In this document: piece by piece, positions 50,981 to 60,664 of the stretch
Layout: each line of letters begins with the position of its first letter
Numbering within the stretch: the first letter of the stretch is position 1
Source: Pararhizobium_B sp963760965
GTDB lineage: Bacteria > Pseudomonadota > Alphaproteobacteria > Rhizobiales > Rhizobiaceae
Direction: 5' to 3'
Assembly: GCA_963760965.1 (NCBI GenBank)
Contig: CAVXEW010000002.1
Location: 310,001 to 374,000 of the forward strand
DNA: 64,000 bases
Position numbers and translations under genes: made by a program
The notes under the pieces: generated by a model
The model's database searches: none
Told to the model about the DNA's origin: nothing
What the model saw: the letters and a program-made list of their open reading frames with translations, nothing else

Positions 50981-52759
50981 ATGGCTTCCGCGCGCGCGAT
51001 TCTCAAGCAGACCTTCGGCTATGACGAGTTCCGGCCGGGACAGGAGGAAATCGTCCACGCGATCGAAACGGGGCGCGACGTGCTCGCCATCATGCCGACG
51101 GGCGGCGGCAAGTCTCTGTGCTTCCAGCTTCCGGCACTGACGCGGACGGGGCTCACCGTTGTCATCTCTCCATTGATCGCGCTGATGCGCGACCAGGTTG
51201 CGCAGCTGGCGGCAAGCGGCGTTCCCGCGGCCGCGCTGGTTTCCGCCAACTCGCGCGAGGAAAACGACCGCATTCTCGGCGAGCTCGCACGCGGCGCCCT
51301 CAAGCTTCTCTACCTCGCGCCGGAACGGCTTGCCGGAAGCATCGGCCTGCTGCGCCGCGCCGGCGTCTCGCTGCTCGCGGTAGACGAGGCGCACTGCGTC
51401 AGCCAATGGGGCCACGATTTCCGACCGGACTACCTGACGATCGGCGAATTGCGCAAGGAGCTGGGCGGCGTTCAGACCGCAGCCTTCACCGCCACGGCAG
51501 ACAGCGAGACGCGCGCCGACATCGCTGCCAAGCTGTTCGATGCACCGCCCACGGAGTTCCTGCGCGGCTTCGACCGGCCAAACCTGTTCCTGGCCTTCGA
51601 ACCCAAGGCCAATGCGCGACAGCAGATCACCACCTTCGCAGCCGCGCGCAAGGGAGCCTCGGGGATCGTCTATTGCTCGTCCCGCAGGAAGACGGAGCAA
51701 ATGGCGGAGATGCTCCGCGCTGCAGGACTCGACGCACTGCCCTATCACGCCGGAATGGCGGCGGAGGAGAGGCAGAAGCACCAGGATCGCTTCACCCGCG
51801 AGGACGGCCTTGTCATGACGGCGACCGTCGCCTTCGGAATGGGTGTCGACAAGCCCGACGTGCGCTTCGTCGTCCACGCTGACCTGCCGAAGACCATCGA
51901 GAGCTATTATCAGGAGATCGGCCGCGCCGGGCGCGACGGGCTCCCCGCAGATACGTTGACGCTCTTCGGCGTCGATGACATCAGGCTTCGCCGCATGCAG
52001 ATCGACGACAACGACGCTTCGCCCGAGCGCAAGCGTATCGACCACGGTCGGCTGAACGCCCTTCTGGCCCTGGCCGAGGCTCCACGCTGCAGGCGCCAGA
52101 CGCTGCTCGCCTATTTCAGCGAAACGAGCGAGCCGTGCGGCAATTGCGACCTGTGCAAGTCGCCGCCGGAACGCTTCGACGGAACGGAGGCCGCGCAGAA
52201 GGCGCTGTCTGCGATGGTGCGGACCGGCGAGCGCTTCGGACTGGAGCACCTGATAGCAGTGCTGCGGGGCGATGAGAACGAACGCGTGGCGAGCCTTCGC
52301 CATGACCAGCTTCCCACGTTCGGGGTCGGGCGCGACGTCGAGAAGGCCGCCTGGCGCGACCTCTTTCGCCAGATCTACGCGTTGGGACTTGCGAGCGTCG
52401 ACATGCAATATGGCGGCTGGAGCGTGACGGAACAGGGCTGGGCAGTGCTGAAGGGCAAGGAGACCGTCCAGCTCAAGGTGCCGGTGCAACGCAAGCCCGC
52501 GCGTGCGGGCCGACGACGGGCCGCGGAGGAAACCCCGGCCAGCGTCGATGCGGAGCTTCTGTCGGCGCTTAAGGCGAAGCGGCGCTCACTTGCCGACGAG
52601 CTCGGCGTACCTGCCTACGTCGTTTTCCCCGATCGCACGCTGATCGAAATGGCTGCTTCGCAGCCCGCGACGCTCGATGACATGGCCAGGATCAACGGCG
52701 TCGGACTGAAAAAGCTCGAGCGCTACGGCCCGGCCTTCCTCGAGATACTGCGCGGCTGA
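50981..52759 (+). CDS. recQ: ATP-dependent DNA helicase RecQ
   Basis: A 592-residue 3'-5' helicase of recombination repair. Walker A is PTGGGKS (about 39-45) and DEAH is at 135-138. VATVAFGMGVDKPDVRFVVH and QEIGRAGRDG are motifs V and VI. The zinc cysteines lie in CRRQTLLAYF, CGNCDLC. A winged RQC domain and a C-terminal HRDC domain ending DDMARINGVGLKKLERYG follow. All domains are intact. Convergent with the M20 peptidase, three bases apart. Confidence 0.95.
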   Translation: MASARAILKQTFGYDEFRPGQEEIVHAIETGRDVLAIMPTGGGKSLCFQLPALTRTGLTVVISPLIALMRDQVAQLAASGVPAAALVSANSREENDRILGELARGALKLLYLAPERLAGSIGLLRRAGVSLLAVDEAHCVSQWGHDFRPDYLTIGELRKELGGVQTAAFTATADSETRADIAAKLFDAPPTEFLRGFDRPNLFLAFEPKANARQQITTFAAARKGASGIVYCSSRRKTEQMAEMLRAAGLDALPYHAGMAAEERQKHQDRFTREDGLVMTATVAFGMGVDKPDVRFVVHADLPKTIESYYQEIGRAGRDGLPADTLTLFGVDDIRLRRMQIDDNDASPERKRIDHGRLNALLALAEAPRCRRQTLLAYFSETSEPCGNCDLCKSPPERFDGTEAAQKALSAMVRTGERFGLEHLIAVLRGDENERVASLRHDQLPTFGVGRDVEKAAWRDLFRQIYALGLASVDMQYGGWSVTEQGWAVLKGKETVQLKVPVQRKPARAGRRRAAEETPASVDAELLSALKAKRRSLADELGVPAYVVFPDRTLIEMAASQPATLDDMARINGVGLKKLERYGPAFLEILRG

Positions 52760-52762
52760 CGG

Positions 52763-53938
52763 TCAGGCCGCCGCCAGCTTCGCGACGAGCCTGTCGAGCA
52801 TGTCGAGGCATGACGCGAGCTGATCGATGCTGACGAATTCGTCCGGCTTGTGGGCCTGCGCGATCGATCCCGGCCCGCAGACGACCGTCGAGATGCCGGC
52901 CTTCTGGAACAGGCCTGCCTCGGTTCCGAAGGAAACCACCTCGGTTTCCGTGTTGCCGGTCAGTTCCCTGACGATCTCCAGCGCTTCCGACCGCTCGACC
53001 GGTTCCAGTCCTTCGACCTCGCCAACGACATGCGTGACGATGCCGGCTTCCGGCGCCACGGCACGCATCGCCGGCAGGAGATCTCCGTCGACATAGGCCT
53101 GGAGCGCATTCTTGACGTGGTCCGCATCGTCGCCGGCGACGGGCCTCATCTCCCATTCGACGCTGCAGTGACCTGCAATCACGTTGCGGGCCGCGCCGCC
53201 TTCCATGCGCCCGACCTGGACGGTCGTCCAGGGAGGATCGAAACGGTTGTTTCGCGGAGCTCGTTCCTTGAGCTCCTCGCCGAGCGCCATCAGCCGCGAC
53301 ACGTAGCGCACGGCATATTCTACAGCGTTGACCCCCTTGTCGGGTTCGGAGCCGTGGCCGCCCGTCCCGGTAAACTCGGTCGTGTATTCGAAGCAGCCCT
53401 TGTGGCCTTCGATGATGCGCATCGAGGTCGGCTCCCCGATTATGCACACCGACGGCCTGATGCCGGCGCGTTCCAGCTCGCCCATCAGCGCCCGGGCGCC
53501 GAAACAGCCGACCTCTTCGTCATAGGTGAACGCGAAATGGACCGGCCGGACAAGTTCGGCCTCGGCGAAGACCGGGGCCATGGCGATGCAGGCGGCGATG
53601 AACCCCTTCATGTCGCAGGTACCCCGGCCATAGAGCAGGCCGTCGGCCTCGCGCATGACGAACGGATCGCTGGTCCAGTTCTGACCGTCGACGGGCACGA
53701 CGTCGGAGTGGCCGGACAGGACGATCCCGCCGTCGCCCTCGGGACCGATGGTGGCGAAGAGATTGGCCTTGCTGCCGGTCTCGTCGAAGGAGACGAAGGC
53801 ACGCGCCCCGCAGTCCTTCAGCTTCTCTTCGGCATAGCCGATCAGCGCCGTGTTGCTGTCCGCCGAGACGGTCGGGAAGGCGATCAGGTCGGACAGCACC
53901 GCCCTGGTGCGTTCGATGAGTTCAGCTCTGTCGGGCAC
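52763..53938 (-). CDS. M20 deacetylase, ArgE-like
   Basis: A 391-residue zinc hydrolase of the acetylornithine deacetylase family. VLSGHSDVVPVDGQNW provides the first zinc ligands, RGTCDMKGFIA the bridging aspartate, and DEEVGCFGARAL the catalytic glutamate. IIGEPTSMRII and HKGCFEYTTEFTGTGGHGSEP belong to the lid region. It starts one base after the stop of the ectoine-hydrolase-like gene, so it may deacetylate N-acetyl-diaminobutyrate in place of DoeB. General ArgE activity is also possible. Confidence 0.85.
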   Translation of the reverse strand: MPDRAELIERTRAVLSDLIAFPTVSADSNTALIGYAEEKLKDCGARAFVSFDETGSKANLFATIGPEGDGGIVLSGHSDVVPVDGQNWTSDPFVMREADGLLYGRGTCDMKGFIAACIAMAPVFAEAELVRPVHFAFTYDEEVGCFGARALMGELERAGIRPSVCIIGEPTSMRIIEGHKGCFEYTTEFTGTGGHGSEPDKGVNAVEYAVRYVSRLMALGEELKERAPRNNRFDPPWTTVQVGRMEGGAARNVIAGHCSVEWEMRPVAGDDADHVKNALQAYVDGDLLPAMRAVAPEAGIVTHVVGEVEGLEPVERSEALEIVRELTGNTETEVVSFGTEAGLFQKAGISTVVCGPGSIAQAHKPDEFVSIDQLASCLDMLDRLVAKLAAA

Positions 53939-53939
53939 G

Positions 53940-55124
53940 TCAGTCTTTCACGAACATCTTGCGAGGGCGGTTGCACAGGCATTCGGCCGGCGCATCCTCC
54001 CGGACGAGAATGCTCTCGGTGATTTCCATTCCCCAGTCCTTCATCCAGAGGCCCGGCATGAAATGGAAGGTCATGCCGGCCTCCAGCACCGTCTCGTCGC
54101 TGTCGCGGAAGGAGATGGTGCGCTCGCCCCAGTCGGGCGGATAGGAAAGGCCGATCGGGTAGCCGCATCGTGCGGACCGCTTGATGCCCCACTTCTCCAG
54201 TTCGCCGTGCAGCGCGCGGGAGACATCGCCGGCGCGGTTGCCGGGCCGTGCCGCGTCGAGCCCGGCCTCGAGACCTGCCACCAGCGCCTTCTCGGCGTCG
54301 AGGAGATGCTGCGGCGGAGTGCCGAGATAGACGGTGCGGCAGAAGGGCGCGTGGTAACGGCGGTAACAGCCGGCGATCTCGAAGAAGGTGGCCTCGCCCT
54401 TCTCGAAGGACGTCCATCCCCAGGTCAGATGCGGCGCCGCCGCATCCGAACCGCTCGGCAACAGCGGCACGATGGCCGGATAGTCGCCCCAGCTGTCGTC
54501 GACGCCCCGCACGGCATCTGCATAGATCTCGGCGACAAGCTCGTTCTTCTTCACGCCCGGCTCGACCCGATCGAGGATGCCGTCCACGATCTTCTCGGAG
54601 ATTCGCGCTGCGCGGCGCATGAAGATGATCTCCTCGTCGGACTTGACGCCGCGTTGCCAGTTGACGAGGGCGGTGGCGTCGACCAGATCCGCGTTGGGCA
54701 GTTCCCGCTGCAGCGTGAGATAAGCCTTGGCCGAGAAGTAATAGTTGTCGAGCTCGAGCCCGATGCGCTTGTTGGCGTAGCCCTTTTCGGCGATCAGCGC
54801 GGCCAGGTCCTCCATCGGGTGGCAGTAGTCTGCCTGTACGAAGTGGTCGGAGTATCCGCGGGCCCGGTCGTCGTCCATCCAGCAGGTACGAACTGCCCCG
54901 TTGGCGTCCTGCGAACGGCCCCACCAGATCGGATCCTCGTCGAGGAAGACGAGAACACCCTGGTGTACGTAGAACGACCAGCCGTCGTAGCTCGTCAGCC
55001 AGGCCATGTTCGAGGGGTCCTCGACGAAGAGAAGATCGAGGCCTTTCGCCTCCATTGCCGCGCGCACCTTGGACAGCCGGCGCTCGTATTCGATTTTGCT
55101 GAACGGCAGGATGGATGCCGGCAT
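53940..55124 (-). CDS. doeA: Ectoine hydrolase-like M24 enzyme (DoeA/EutD)
   Basis: A 394-residue pita-bread-fold protein. Its sequence closely follows ectoine hydrolase: DPSNMAWLTSYDGWSFYVHQ, DLVDATALVNWQRGVKSDEEI, GVDDSWGDYPAIVPLLPSG, GYPIGLSYPPDWGERT and ECLCNRPRKMFVKD. DoeA opens ectoine to N-acetyl-2,4-diaminobutyrate. Neighbouring deacetylase gene at 53938 fits the next step. Other ectoine genes (uptake, doeB, doeC, doeD) are not present. Assignment rests on recalled family features. Confidence 0.75.
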   Translation of the reverse strand: MPASILPFSKIEYERRLSKVRAAMEAKGLDLLFVEDPSNMAWLTSYDGWSFYVHQGVLVFLDEDPIWWGRSQDANGAVRTCWMDDDRARGYSDHFVQADYCHPMEDLAALIAEKGYANKRIGLELDNYYFSAKAYLTLQRELPNADLVDATALVNWQRGVKSDEEIIFMRRAARISEKIVDGILDRVEPGVKKNELVAEIYADAVRGVDDSWGDYPAIVPLLPSGSDAAAPHLTWGWTSFEKGEATFFEIAGCYRRYHAPFCRTVYLGTPPQHLLDAEKALVAGLEAGLDAARPGNRAGDVSRALHGELEKWGIKRSARCGYPIGLSYPPDWGERTISFRDSDETVLEAGMTFHFMPGLWMKDWGMEITESILVREDAPAECLCNRPRKMFVKD

Positions 55125-55314
55125 GGAGGGACCCCCCGGGAAAGAGTACAGGATTCAGGAACGGAAGCGAGACGCTCGGGTGCGGCGATTGAAGCACGTC
55201 TCCGCGGTAATTCCAACTCGTCGCGCGGGCGGGATATGAGCAATTTCCAGCGAGGAATTGTTGTCCAGAAGCGACGTTTCGGGGCGGGGAAATTGGATTG
55301 CGCCCCGGAGCCCT

Positions 55315-56544
55315 TCATCGCTCGCGCGCGAGCGTCTTCTGATCGATCAGATATTTGTCGAAGAGCGGCAGGCTGGCCGCCCCGAGCGCGCGAGCCAGCG
55401 AGCCTATGCTGCCCGGCAGAATCGTCGGCAGCGTCAGGCCGCGCAGGTCGAACTTCTCCACTTCACGCCGCGTGGCCTCGACGATCGCCTCGCGGAAGCG
55501 TTCCGGCAGACTGCCGTCGATGATCGCCGCCTCGAAATCCATGACCGAGACCGAAGACACGATGGCCTGCGCGAGACCCCGGGCGACGATATCCACCCAG
55601 GCCAGCGCCAGGTCGTCGATCTCGCCCCAGTCGTCCGGCGAGTCCCAAAGGACCGACGGATCGCGCCCGTGCGCCTTCAGCATGCGTTCGAGAACGGTTA
55701 TCGAGGCATGGTCGATCAGCAGTTCCACCTTGCCGGTCGGACCTGTGATCGGCATCGGCCCGAAGCCGCCGGCGTTGCCGAAGCGCCCGGGATAGAGCCC
55801 GCCGTTGAGGACGATGCCGCCGCCTATGAACGTTCCGACGTAGAAATAGACGAAGTCGGGGCGGCCGGGATGCCGGCCGAACACGAGTTCGGCTGCACAT
55901 GCAGCGGTGGCGTCGTTCTGGAGATAGACCGGGTAGGGCGAGATCTTCGCAATCTCCTGATCCAGGTCGACTTCGCGCCAGCGGTCGAGTTCCCGTTCCG
56001 GGACGTCGAGATATTCCGACCAGTTCCACAGTTCGAACGGCATAGCGATGCCGAGACCGGCGATGCGTCCCTGCAACTCCCGCGGAAGAGCGGCGGTGAC
56101 CTCGCCCATGCTTTCCTTCGCGAACGCAACGATCTCGTCCGGCAACGGCCAGGGATAGCTGCGGTGAAGGCGCTTCCGGGGCTGGCCGAGGAAATCGACG
56201 AGGACGAGATCGGCGCTGCGGCGGCCAACCTTGAGACCGAGGAAGAACGCCCCTTCCGGATTGATCGACAGCGGCACCGACGGCTGACCCACGCGGCCGC
56301 GGATCGGTTCGCCACGCACCATCAGTTCCTCGCGCTCGAGCTCGCGCATGATGACCGAGACGGTCTGGGCCGACAGTCCCGTCATTCGTGCGAGTTCGGT
56401 CTTGGTCAGGCTGCCGTGGCGGCGCACAAGACCGAGCGCCAGCCGCTCGTTGTAGGCCCGCATGCCGCTCTGGTTCGATCCGCGCGGCGAAGGCCCGACC
56501 TGCGCGTCCGCCTGGGGCGTTTCACGCTCCATACCGGTTCCCAC
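55315..56544 (-). CDS. ROK-family regulator of the frc operon (FrcR-type)
   Basis: A 409-residue repressor. The N-terminal winged helix (about 30-85) is TKTELARMTGLSAQTVSVIMRELER. The ROK sensor domain carries LQNDATAACAAEL and VGTFIGGGIVLNGGLYPGRFGNAGGFG. The usual zinc cysteine cluster of ROK repressors is not visible. It is divergent from frcB with a 204-bp gap that holds a long inverted repeat. By position it matches the regulator of rhizobial fructose/mannose uptake operons. MERETP at 56532 is an alternative start. Confidence 0.85.
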   Translation of the reverse strand: MGTGMERETPQADAQVGPSPRGSNQSGMRAYNERLALGLVRRHGSLTKTELARMTGLSAQTVSVIMRELEREELMVRGEPIRGRVGQPSVPLSINPEGAFFLGLKVGRRSADLVLVDFLGQPRKRLHRSYPWPLPDEIVAFAKESMGEVTAALPRELQGRIAGLGIAMPFELWNWSEYLDVPERELDRWREVDLDQEIAKISPYPVYLQNDATAACAAELVFGRHPGRPDFVYFYVGTFIGGGIVLNGGLYPGRFGNAGGFGPMPITGPTGKVELLIDHASITVLERMLKAHGRDPSVLWDSPDDWGEIDDLALAWVDIVARGLAQAIVSSVSVMDFEAAIIDGSLPERFREAIVEATRREVEKFDLRGLTLPTILPGSIGSLARALGAASLPLFDKYLIDQKTLARER

Positions 56545-56626
56545 CCTTCCTCCCGTTCCCGCCGGCGCAAGAGCTTCCCCTCCTGTGCCGACATTGAGGC
56601 AAGGATGCAGCGGGGAGGCAGCGGAG

Positions 56627-56659
56627 TCAATAAATAAATAAGAGTGATTTAATTATTGA
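56627..56659. promoter_or_regulatory. ROK-type operator overlapping the frcB promoter
   Basis: TCAATAAATAAAT (56627-56639) and ATTTAATTATTGA (56647-56659) form an inverted repeat with 12 of 13 positions matching around a seven-base spacer. A -35 TTGACA at 56656-56661 overlaps the right arm. Binding by the ROK protein of 55315-56544 would block frcB transcription. Confidence 0.65.
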
Positions 56660-56748
56660 CATCCTTCATCGGATGGTGTTGGCTTGATCTGCAGCACGCG
56701 GGAGGATTTCGCGTCGTGCATGCATGCCATTCAACCCGGGAGGTAATC

Positions 56749-57780
56749 ATGAAGACTTCGGCAATCCTGAAATCGGCGCTGCTGGGCGCGGCCACGGCGG
56801 GCCTGATGGCCGCATCGCCGGCCTTCGCCAAGGACATCTCCGCCTGCCTGATCACCAAGACCGACACCAATCCGTACTTCGTGACCATGAAAAAGGGCGC
56901 CGAGCAGAAGGCGAAGGAACTGGGCGTCAACCTCAAGACCTACGCGGGCAAGTACGACGGCGACAACCAGTCGCAGGTCGACGCCATCGAGTCGTGCGTG
57001 GCCGAGAAGGTCAACGGCATCCTGATAACCGCCTCGGACACGAAGGCGATCGTGCCGACGGTCCAGAAGGCGCGCAAGGCGGGCATCCTCGTGATCGCCC
57101 TCGATACGACGCTCGAGCCGGTGGACGCTGCGGACGCGACCTTCGCGACGGACAATTTCCAGGCCGGCGAGCTGATCGGAAAGTGGGCCAAGGGCATGAT
57201 GGGCGACAAGGCGAAGGACGCGCACATCGCCTTCCTCGACCTGGCGACCAGCCAGCCTTCGGTCGGCGTACAGCGCGACCAGGGGTTCATGGTCGGCTTT
57301 GGCATCGATCCGAAGGACAAGAGCAAGTGGGGTGACGAGAGCGATCCCCGCATCGTCGGACACGACGTCACCGGCGGCGCCGAGGACGGAGGGCGCACCG
57401 CGATGGAAAACCTTCTCCAGAAGGATCCAAGCACCAATCTCGTCTACACGATCAACGAGCCCTCCGCAGCCGGGGCCTACCAGGCGCTCAAGGCCGTCGG
57501 CCTCGAGAAGCAGGCGACCATCGTCTCCATCGACGGCGGCTGCCCGGGCGTCAAGAACGTGCAGGACGGGGTCATCGGCGCGACGTCTCAGCAATATCCG
57601 TTGCTGATGGCAGCCGACGGGATCGAGGCCGTCAAGAAGTTCGTCGAGACCGGCAAGAAGCCGGAGAAGTCGCCTGGCCTCGAATTCCACAACACCGGCG
57701 TCAACCTGATTACCGACCATCCTGTCGACGGCGTGCCTTCCATCAGCGTGAAGGAAGGCCTGGCCAAGTGCTGGGGCTGA
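56749..57780 (+). CDS. frcB: Fructose ABC transporter substrate-binding protein
   Basis: A 343-residue periplasmic protein with a signal peptide of 27 residues ending in PAFA. KDISACLITKTDTNPYFVTMKKGAEQKA and NGILITASDTKAIVPTVQKA are typical of the RbsB group, and VSIDGGCPGVKNVQDGVIGATSQQYP matches FrcB-type proteins. GGGAGGTAATC precedes the start. It leads the operon frcB-frcC-frcA-frcK, known in Sinorhizobium as a fructose (also mannose/ribose) importer. Confidence 0.88.
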   Translation: MKTSAILKSALLGAATAGLMAASPAFAKDISACLITKTDTNPYFVTMKKGAEQKAKELGVNLKTYAGKYDGDNQSQVDAIESCVAEKVNGILITASDTKAIVPTVQKARKAGILVIALDTTLEPVDAADATFATDNFQAGELIGKWAKGMMGDKAKDAHIAFLDLATSQPSVGVQRDQGFMVGFGIDPKDKSKWGDESDPRIVGHDVTGGAEDGGRTAMENLLQKDPSTNLVYTINEPSAAGAYQALKAVGLEKQATIVSIDGGCPGVKNVQDGVIGATSQQYPLLMAADGIEAVKKFVETGKKPEKSPGLEFHNTGVNLITDHPVDGVPSISVKEGLAKCWG

Positions 57781-57795
57781 CCGCACGGCTGAATC

Positions 57796-57814
57796 ACCGG
57801 GGTTGATCCCCGGT
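57796..57814 (+). other. Hairpin between frcB and frcC
   Basis: ACCGGGG-TTGAT-CCCCGGT is a perfect seven-base stem 15 bases after the frcB stop. There is no T-run. A second GC-rich fold lies at 57841-57867. Such hairpins after binding-protein genes often stabilise the upstream message and give higher expression of the binding protein than of the membrane parts. Confidence 0.55.
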
Positions 57815-57983
57815 CAGCTCCGGATCAAACTCGCAATCCTGGCGGCGGGCGCTCGCGCGCCCCCGCCGACGGACCGCGAAACGGCTCGGGTAACCAACGC
57901 TCCACATCTTTTTACCTGGTGAAGCCAACCCCGCGCCGACCTGCCGGTCGCGTCAGGCAGGTCGTGGCTTCAGGGAGGAACGC

Positions 57984-59033
57984 ATGAGCGACCAGATCAT
58001 CCCCGCGGGCGGGCAGGCAGAACAGCCCGCATTCGAAACACGGCGACACTCGCCCCTGCAGCGCATACAGCATTTCCTTCACGGCAATCCCGCCGCAGTG
58101 CCCCTGATCGTCCTGGTGGTGGCGGTGGTCGGCTTCGGGATCGCCATCGGGCCACGCTTCTATTCGGCCTTCACGCTGACGCTGATCCTGCAGCAGGTGG
58201 CGATCACCGGCATCGTCGGCGCCGGGCAGACGCTGGTCATCCTGACCGCCGGCATCGATCTTTCCGTGGGCGCGATGATGGTGATCTCGTCGGTCGTGAT
58301 GGGCCAGTTCGCCATGCATTACGGCGTGCCGGGCTTCGTGGCCGTCATCGCCGGCCTGATCGTCGGTGGATTGTGCGGGCTGATCAACGGCCTCCTCGTC
58401 GCGAAGGTCCGGTTGCCGCCATTCATCGTCACGCTCGGCACCTGGTCGATCTACGGTGCGGCGAACTTCATCTACTCGGGCAACGAGACGGTTCGCAGCC
58501 AGGACATCGACAGGGTCGCGCCGATCCTGCACTTCTTCGGCAACTCCTTCCGCCTCGGCGGTGCCGTCTTCACCTATGGAGTGGTCGCGATGGTGCTGCT
58601 CGTGATCGGCCTATGGTATGCGCTCAACCACACTGCCTGGGGCCGACACGTCTATGCGGTCGGCGACGACCAGGACGCCTCCATGCTCGCCGGCATCCGC
58701 GTCGACCGGATCCTCATCTCCGTCTATGTCGTCACCGGCGTGATCTGCGCGCTTGCCGGCTGGGCGCTGATCGGGCGCATCGGCGCAGTCTCTCCGCAGG
58801 CTGGGCAGCTTGAGAACATCAATGCGATCACCGCAGTCGTGATCGGCGGCACGTCGCTCTTCGGCGGGCGCGGCTCGATTCTCGGCACCCTCTTCGGTGC
58901 GCTCATCGTCGGCGTCTTCTCCCTCGGCCTGAGGCTGATCGGCACCGACCCGCAATGGACGCAGCTGACCGTCGGCGCGCTGATCATCATCGCCGTCGCA
59001 ACGGACCAGTGGATCAGAAAGGTTTCGGCATGA
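57984..59033 (+). CDS. frcC: Fructose ABC transporter permease
   Basis: A 349-residue inner-membrane protein with about nine helices. TLVILTAGIDLSVGAMMVISS and the ATPase-coupling GDDQDASMLAGIRVDRILIS are the CUT2 permease blocks. Its stop codon overlaps the frcA start as ATGA at 59030-59033. Preceded by GGGAGGAACGC. Confidence 0.9.
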   Translation: MSDQIIPAGGQAEQPAFETRRHSPLQRIQHFLHGNPAAVPLIVLVVAVVGFGIAIGPRFYSAFTLTLILQQVAITGIVGAGQTLVILTAGIDLSVGAMMVISSVVMGQFAMHYGVPGFVAVIAGLIVGGLCGLINGLLVAKVRLPPFIVTLGTWSIYGAANFIYSGNETVRSQDIDRVAPILHFFGNSFRLGGAVFTYGVVAMVLLVIGLWYALNHTAWGRHVYAVGDDQDASMLAGIRVDRILISVYVVTGVICALAGWALIGRIGAVSPQAGQLENINAITAVVIGGTSLFGGRGSILGTLFGALIVGVFSLGLRLIGTDPQWTQLTVGALIIIAVATDQWIRKVSA

Positions 59034-59817
59034 GCACGCAGCAACCCATTCTCACCGCCCGCAACCTCGTCAAGCGCTACGGCCGCGTCACGGCGCTCGA
59101 CAACAGCGACTTCGACCTCTACCCGGGCGAGGTGCTGGCCGTCATCGGCGACAACGGCGCGGGCAAGTCGACGCTGATCAAGGCGATCTCCGGTGCCGTC
59201 GCGCCGGATGCCGGCGAAATCCGCCTGGCGGGCGAGGTCGTAAACTTCACCTCGCCGATGCAGGCGCAGCGACGCAGGCATCGAAACGGTCTACCAGACG
59301 CTTGCGCTGTCGCCGGCCCTGTCGATCGCGAACAACATGTTCCTCGGCCGGGAGATCCGGAAGAAGGGCATTCTGGGCTCGTGGTTCCGGATGCTCGACA
59401 ACCAGGCGATGGAACGATTCGCGCGGGAGAAGCTCTCGGACCTCGGACTGATGACCATCCAGAACATCGGCCAGGCGGTGGAGACGCTCTCGGGCGGACA
59501 GCGCCAGGGTGTCGCGGTGGCACGCGCCGCGGCGTTCGCGGCCAAGGTGATCATCATGGACGAGCCGACTGCAGCGCTCGGCGTCAAGGAGTCCGGTCGC
59601 GTGCTCGATCTCATCCGCGATGTCAAGACGGCGCGGCCTGCCGATCGTGCTCATCTCGCACAACATGCCGCATGTGTTCGAGGTGGCGGACCGGGTCCAC
59701 ATTCACCGGCTTGGCCGGCGGATCGCCGTCGTCGACCCGAAGCAGATATCGCCCTCCGACGCCGTCGCGATCATGACGGGCGCCAAGGCGCCGCCGGAAG
59801 AAGCGCTGGCCGCATGA
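59030..59817 (+). pseudogene. frcA: Fructose ABC transporter ATP-binding protein, two frameshifts
   Basis: A single-ABC ATPase of the FrcA type, about 262 residues when repaired. Walker A GDNGAGKSTL, the signature LSGGQRQGVAVARA and Walker B VIIMDEPTAALG are intact. The frame shifts by one extra base near 59268-59272, between TSPMQA and AGIETVYQTLALS, and again near 59628, between LIRDVK and RRGLPIVLISHNMP. Conservation on each side suggests errors or very recent decay. ATGA overlaps join it to frcC and frcK. Confidence 0.85.
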
Positions 59818-60468
59818 CTGGCGGCGGCGGACGAGCTCGCCCGCCGCGTCCTCGAAGCGGCGGGCGACAGCGGCCGACACGTCGTCGCGATCGCGGGTCC
59901 GCCCGGTTCCGGCAAGTCGACCCTGGCGGACGAACTTCGGGCTGCGATCGACAAGTCGGCCGGAGCCGGGTGCTCGGTCGTCGTGCCGATGGACGGCTTT
60001 CACTACGACGACGCCGTGCTCGAAGCGCGCGGCCAGAAAGCAGCGCAAGGGGGCACCCTTCACGTTCGATGTCGCCGGCTACGCGGCGACGCTCGCGCGC
60101 ATCCGCCGGTCGGGAGAGCCGGTTGCCATACCCGTATTCGACCGCGGCCTCGAGCTTTCCCGGGCGGCGGCGCGCATCGTCGAGCCGCATCACCGCATCG
60201 TGCTGACGGAAGGCAACTATCTTCTGCTCGACGAGCCGCCATGGTCCGCCCTCGCGCCGTTGTTCGATCTGACCGTGATGATCGACGCTCCGGAGGACGT
60301 GCTGGAGCGCCGCCTCGTCGAGCGCTGGCTTGCTTACGGGCTCGACCGGGACGCGGCCCTGCGGCGTGCCCGCTGAACGATCTCCCCAATGCCCGCCACG
60401 TGCGCGCCGGCAGCCGGACGGCCGGCATATTGATCAGCACGGGCACAGAAGCGGACGTTTCGCAATGA
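59814..60468 (+). pseudogene. frcK: FrcK-type P-loop kinase, three frameshifts
   Basis: A nucleoside/sugar kinase-like P-loop protein, about 217 residues when repaired. Walker A is AGPPGSGKSTLADEL, followed by VVPMDGFHYDD, FTFDVAGYAATLARIRRSG and EGNYLLLDEPPWSAL of the uridine-kinase-related family. The frame changes near 59820 (extra base), 60043 (extra base) and 60371-60375 (one base missing), then ends NDLPNARHVRAGSRTAG. FrcK is the last gene of rhizobial frc operons; its exact substrate is uncertain. Confidence 0.8.
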
Positions 60469-60625
60469 GAATTCGGAAGGCCTGACGGCTGACCCTGCGT
60501 CCCGAAGCACAAGTTCGGAACTGCTTTCCCCGCTGGCGGCGCCGCATCGCGCCCCACTCGCAGCGGCCGCAGACGTGCCTTGCCGACAAATCGAACCGCC
60601 GCCTACGGAAATCGCCCGCACGCTG

Positions 60626-60654
60626 TTGACAGCTTTTCCGACGCAGCCTAAATG
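60626..60654 (+). promoter_or_regulatory. Promoter of tRNA-Leu
   Basis: TTGACA (60626-60631), a 17-base spacer, TAAATG (60649-60654), ending ten bases before the tRNA 5' end. Confidence 0.55.
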
Positions 60655-60664
60655 CGGGTCCGCT

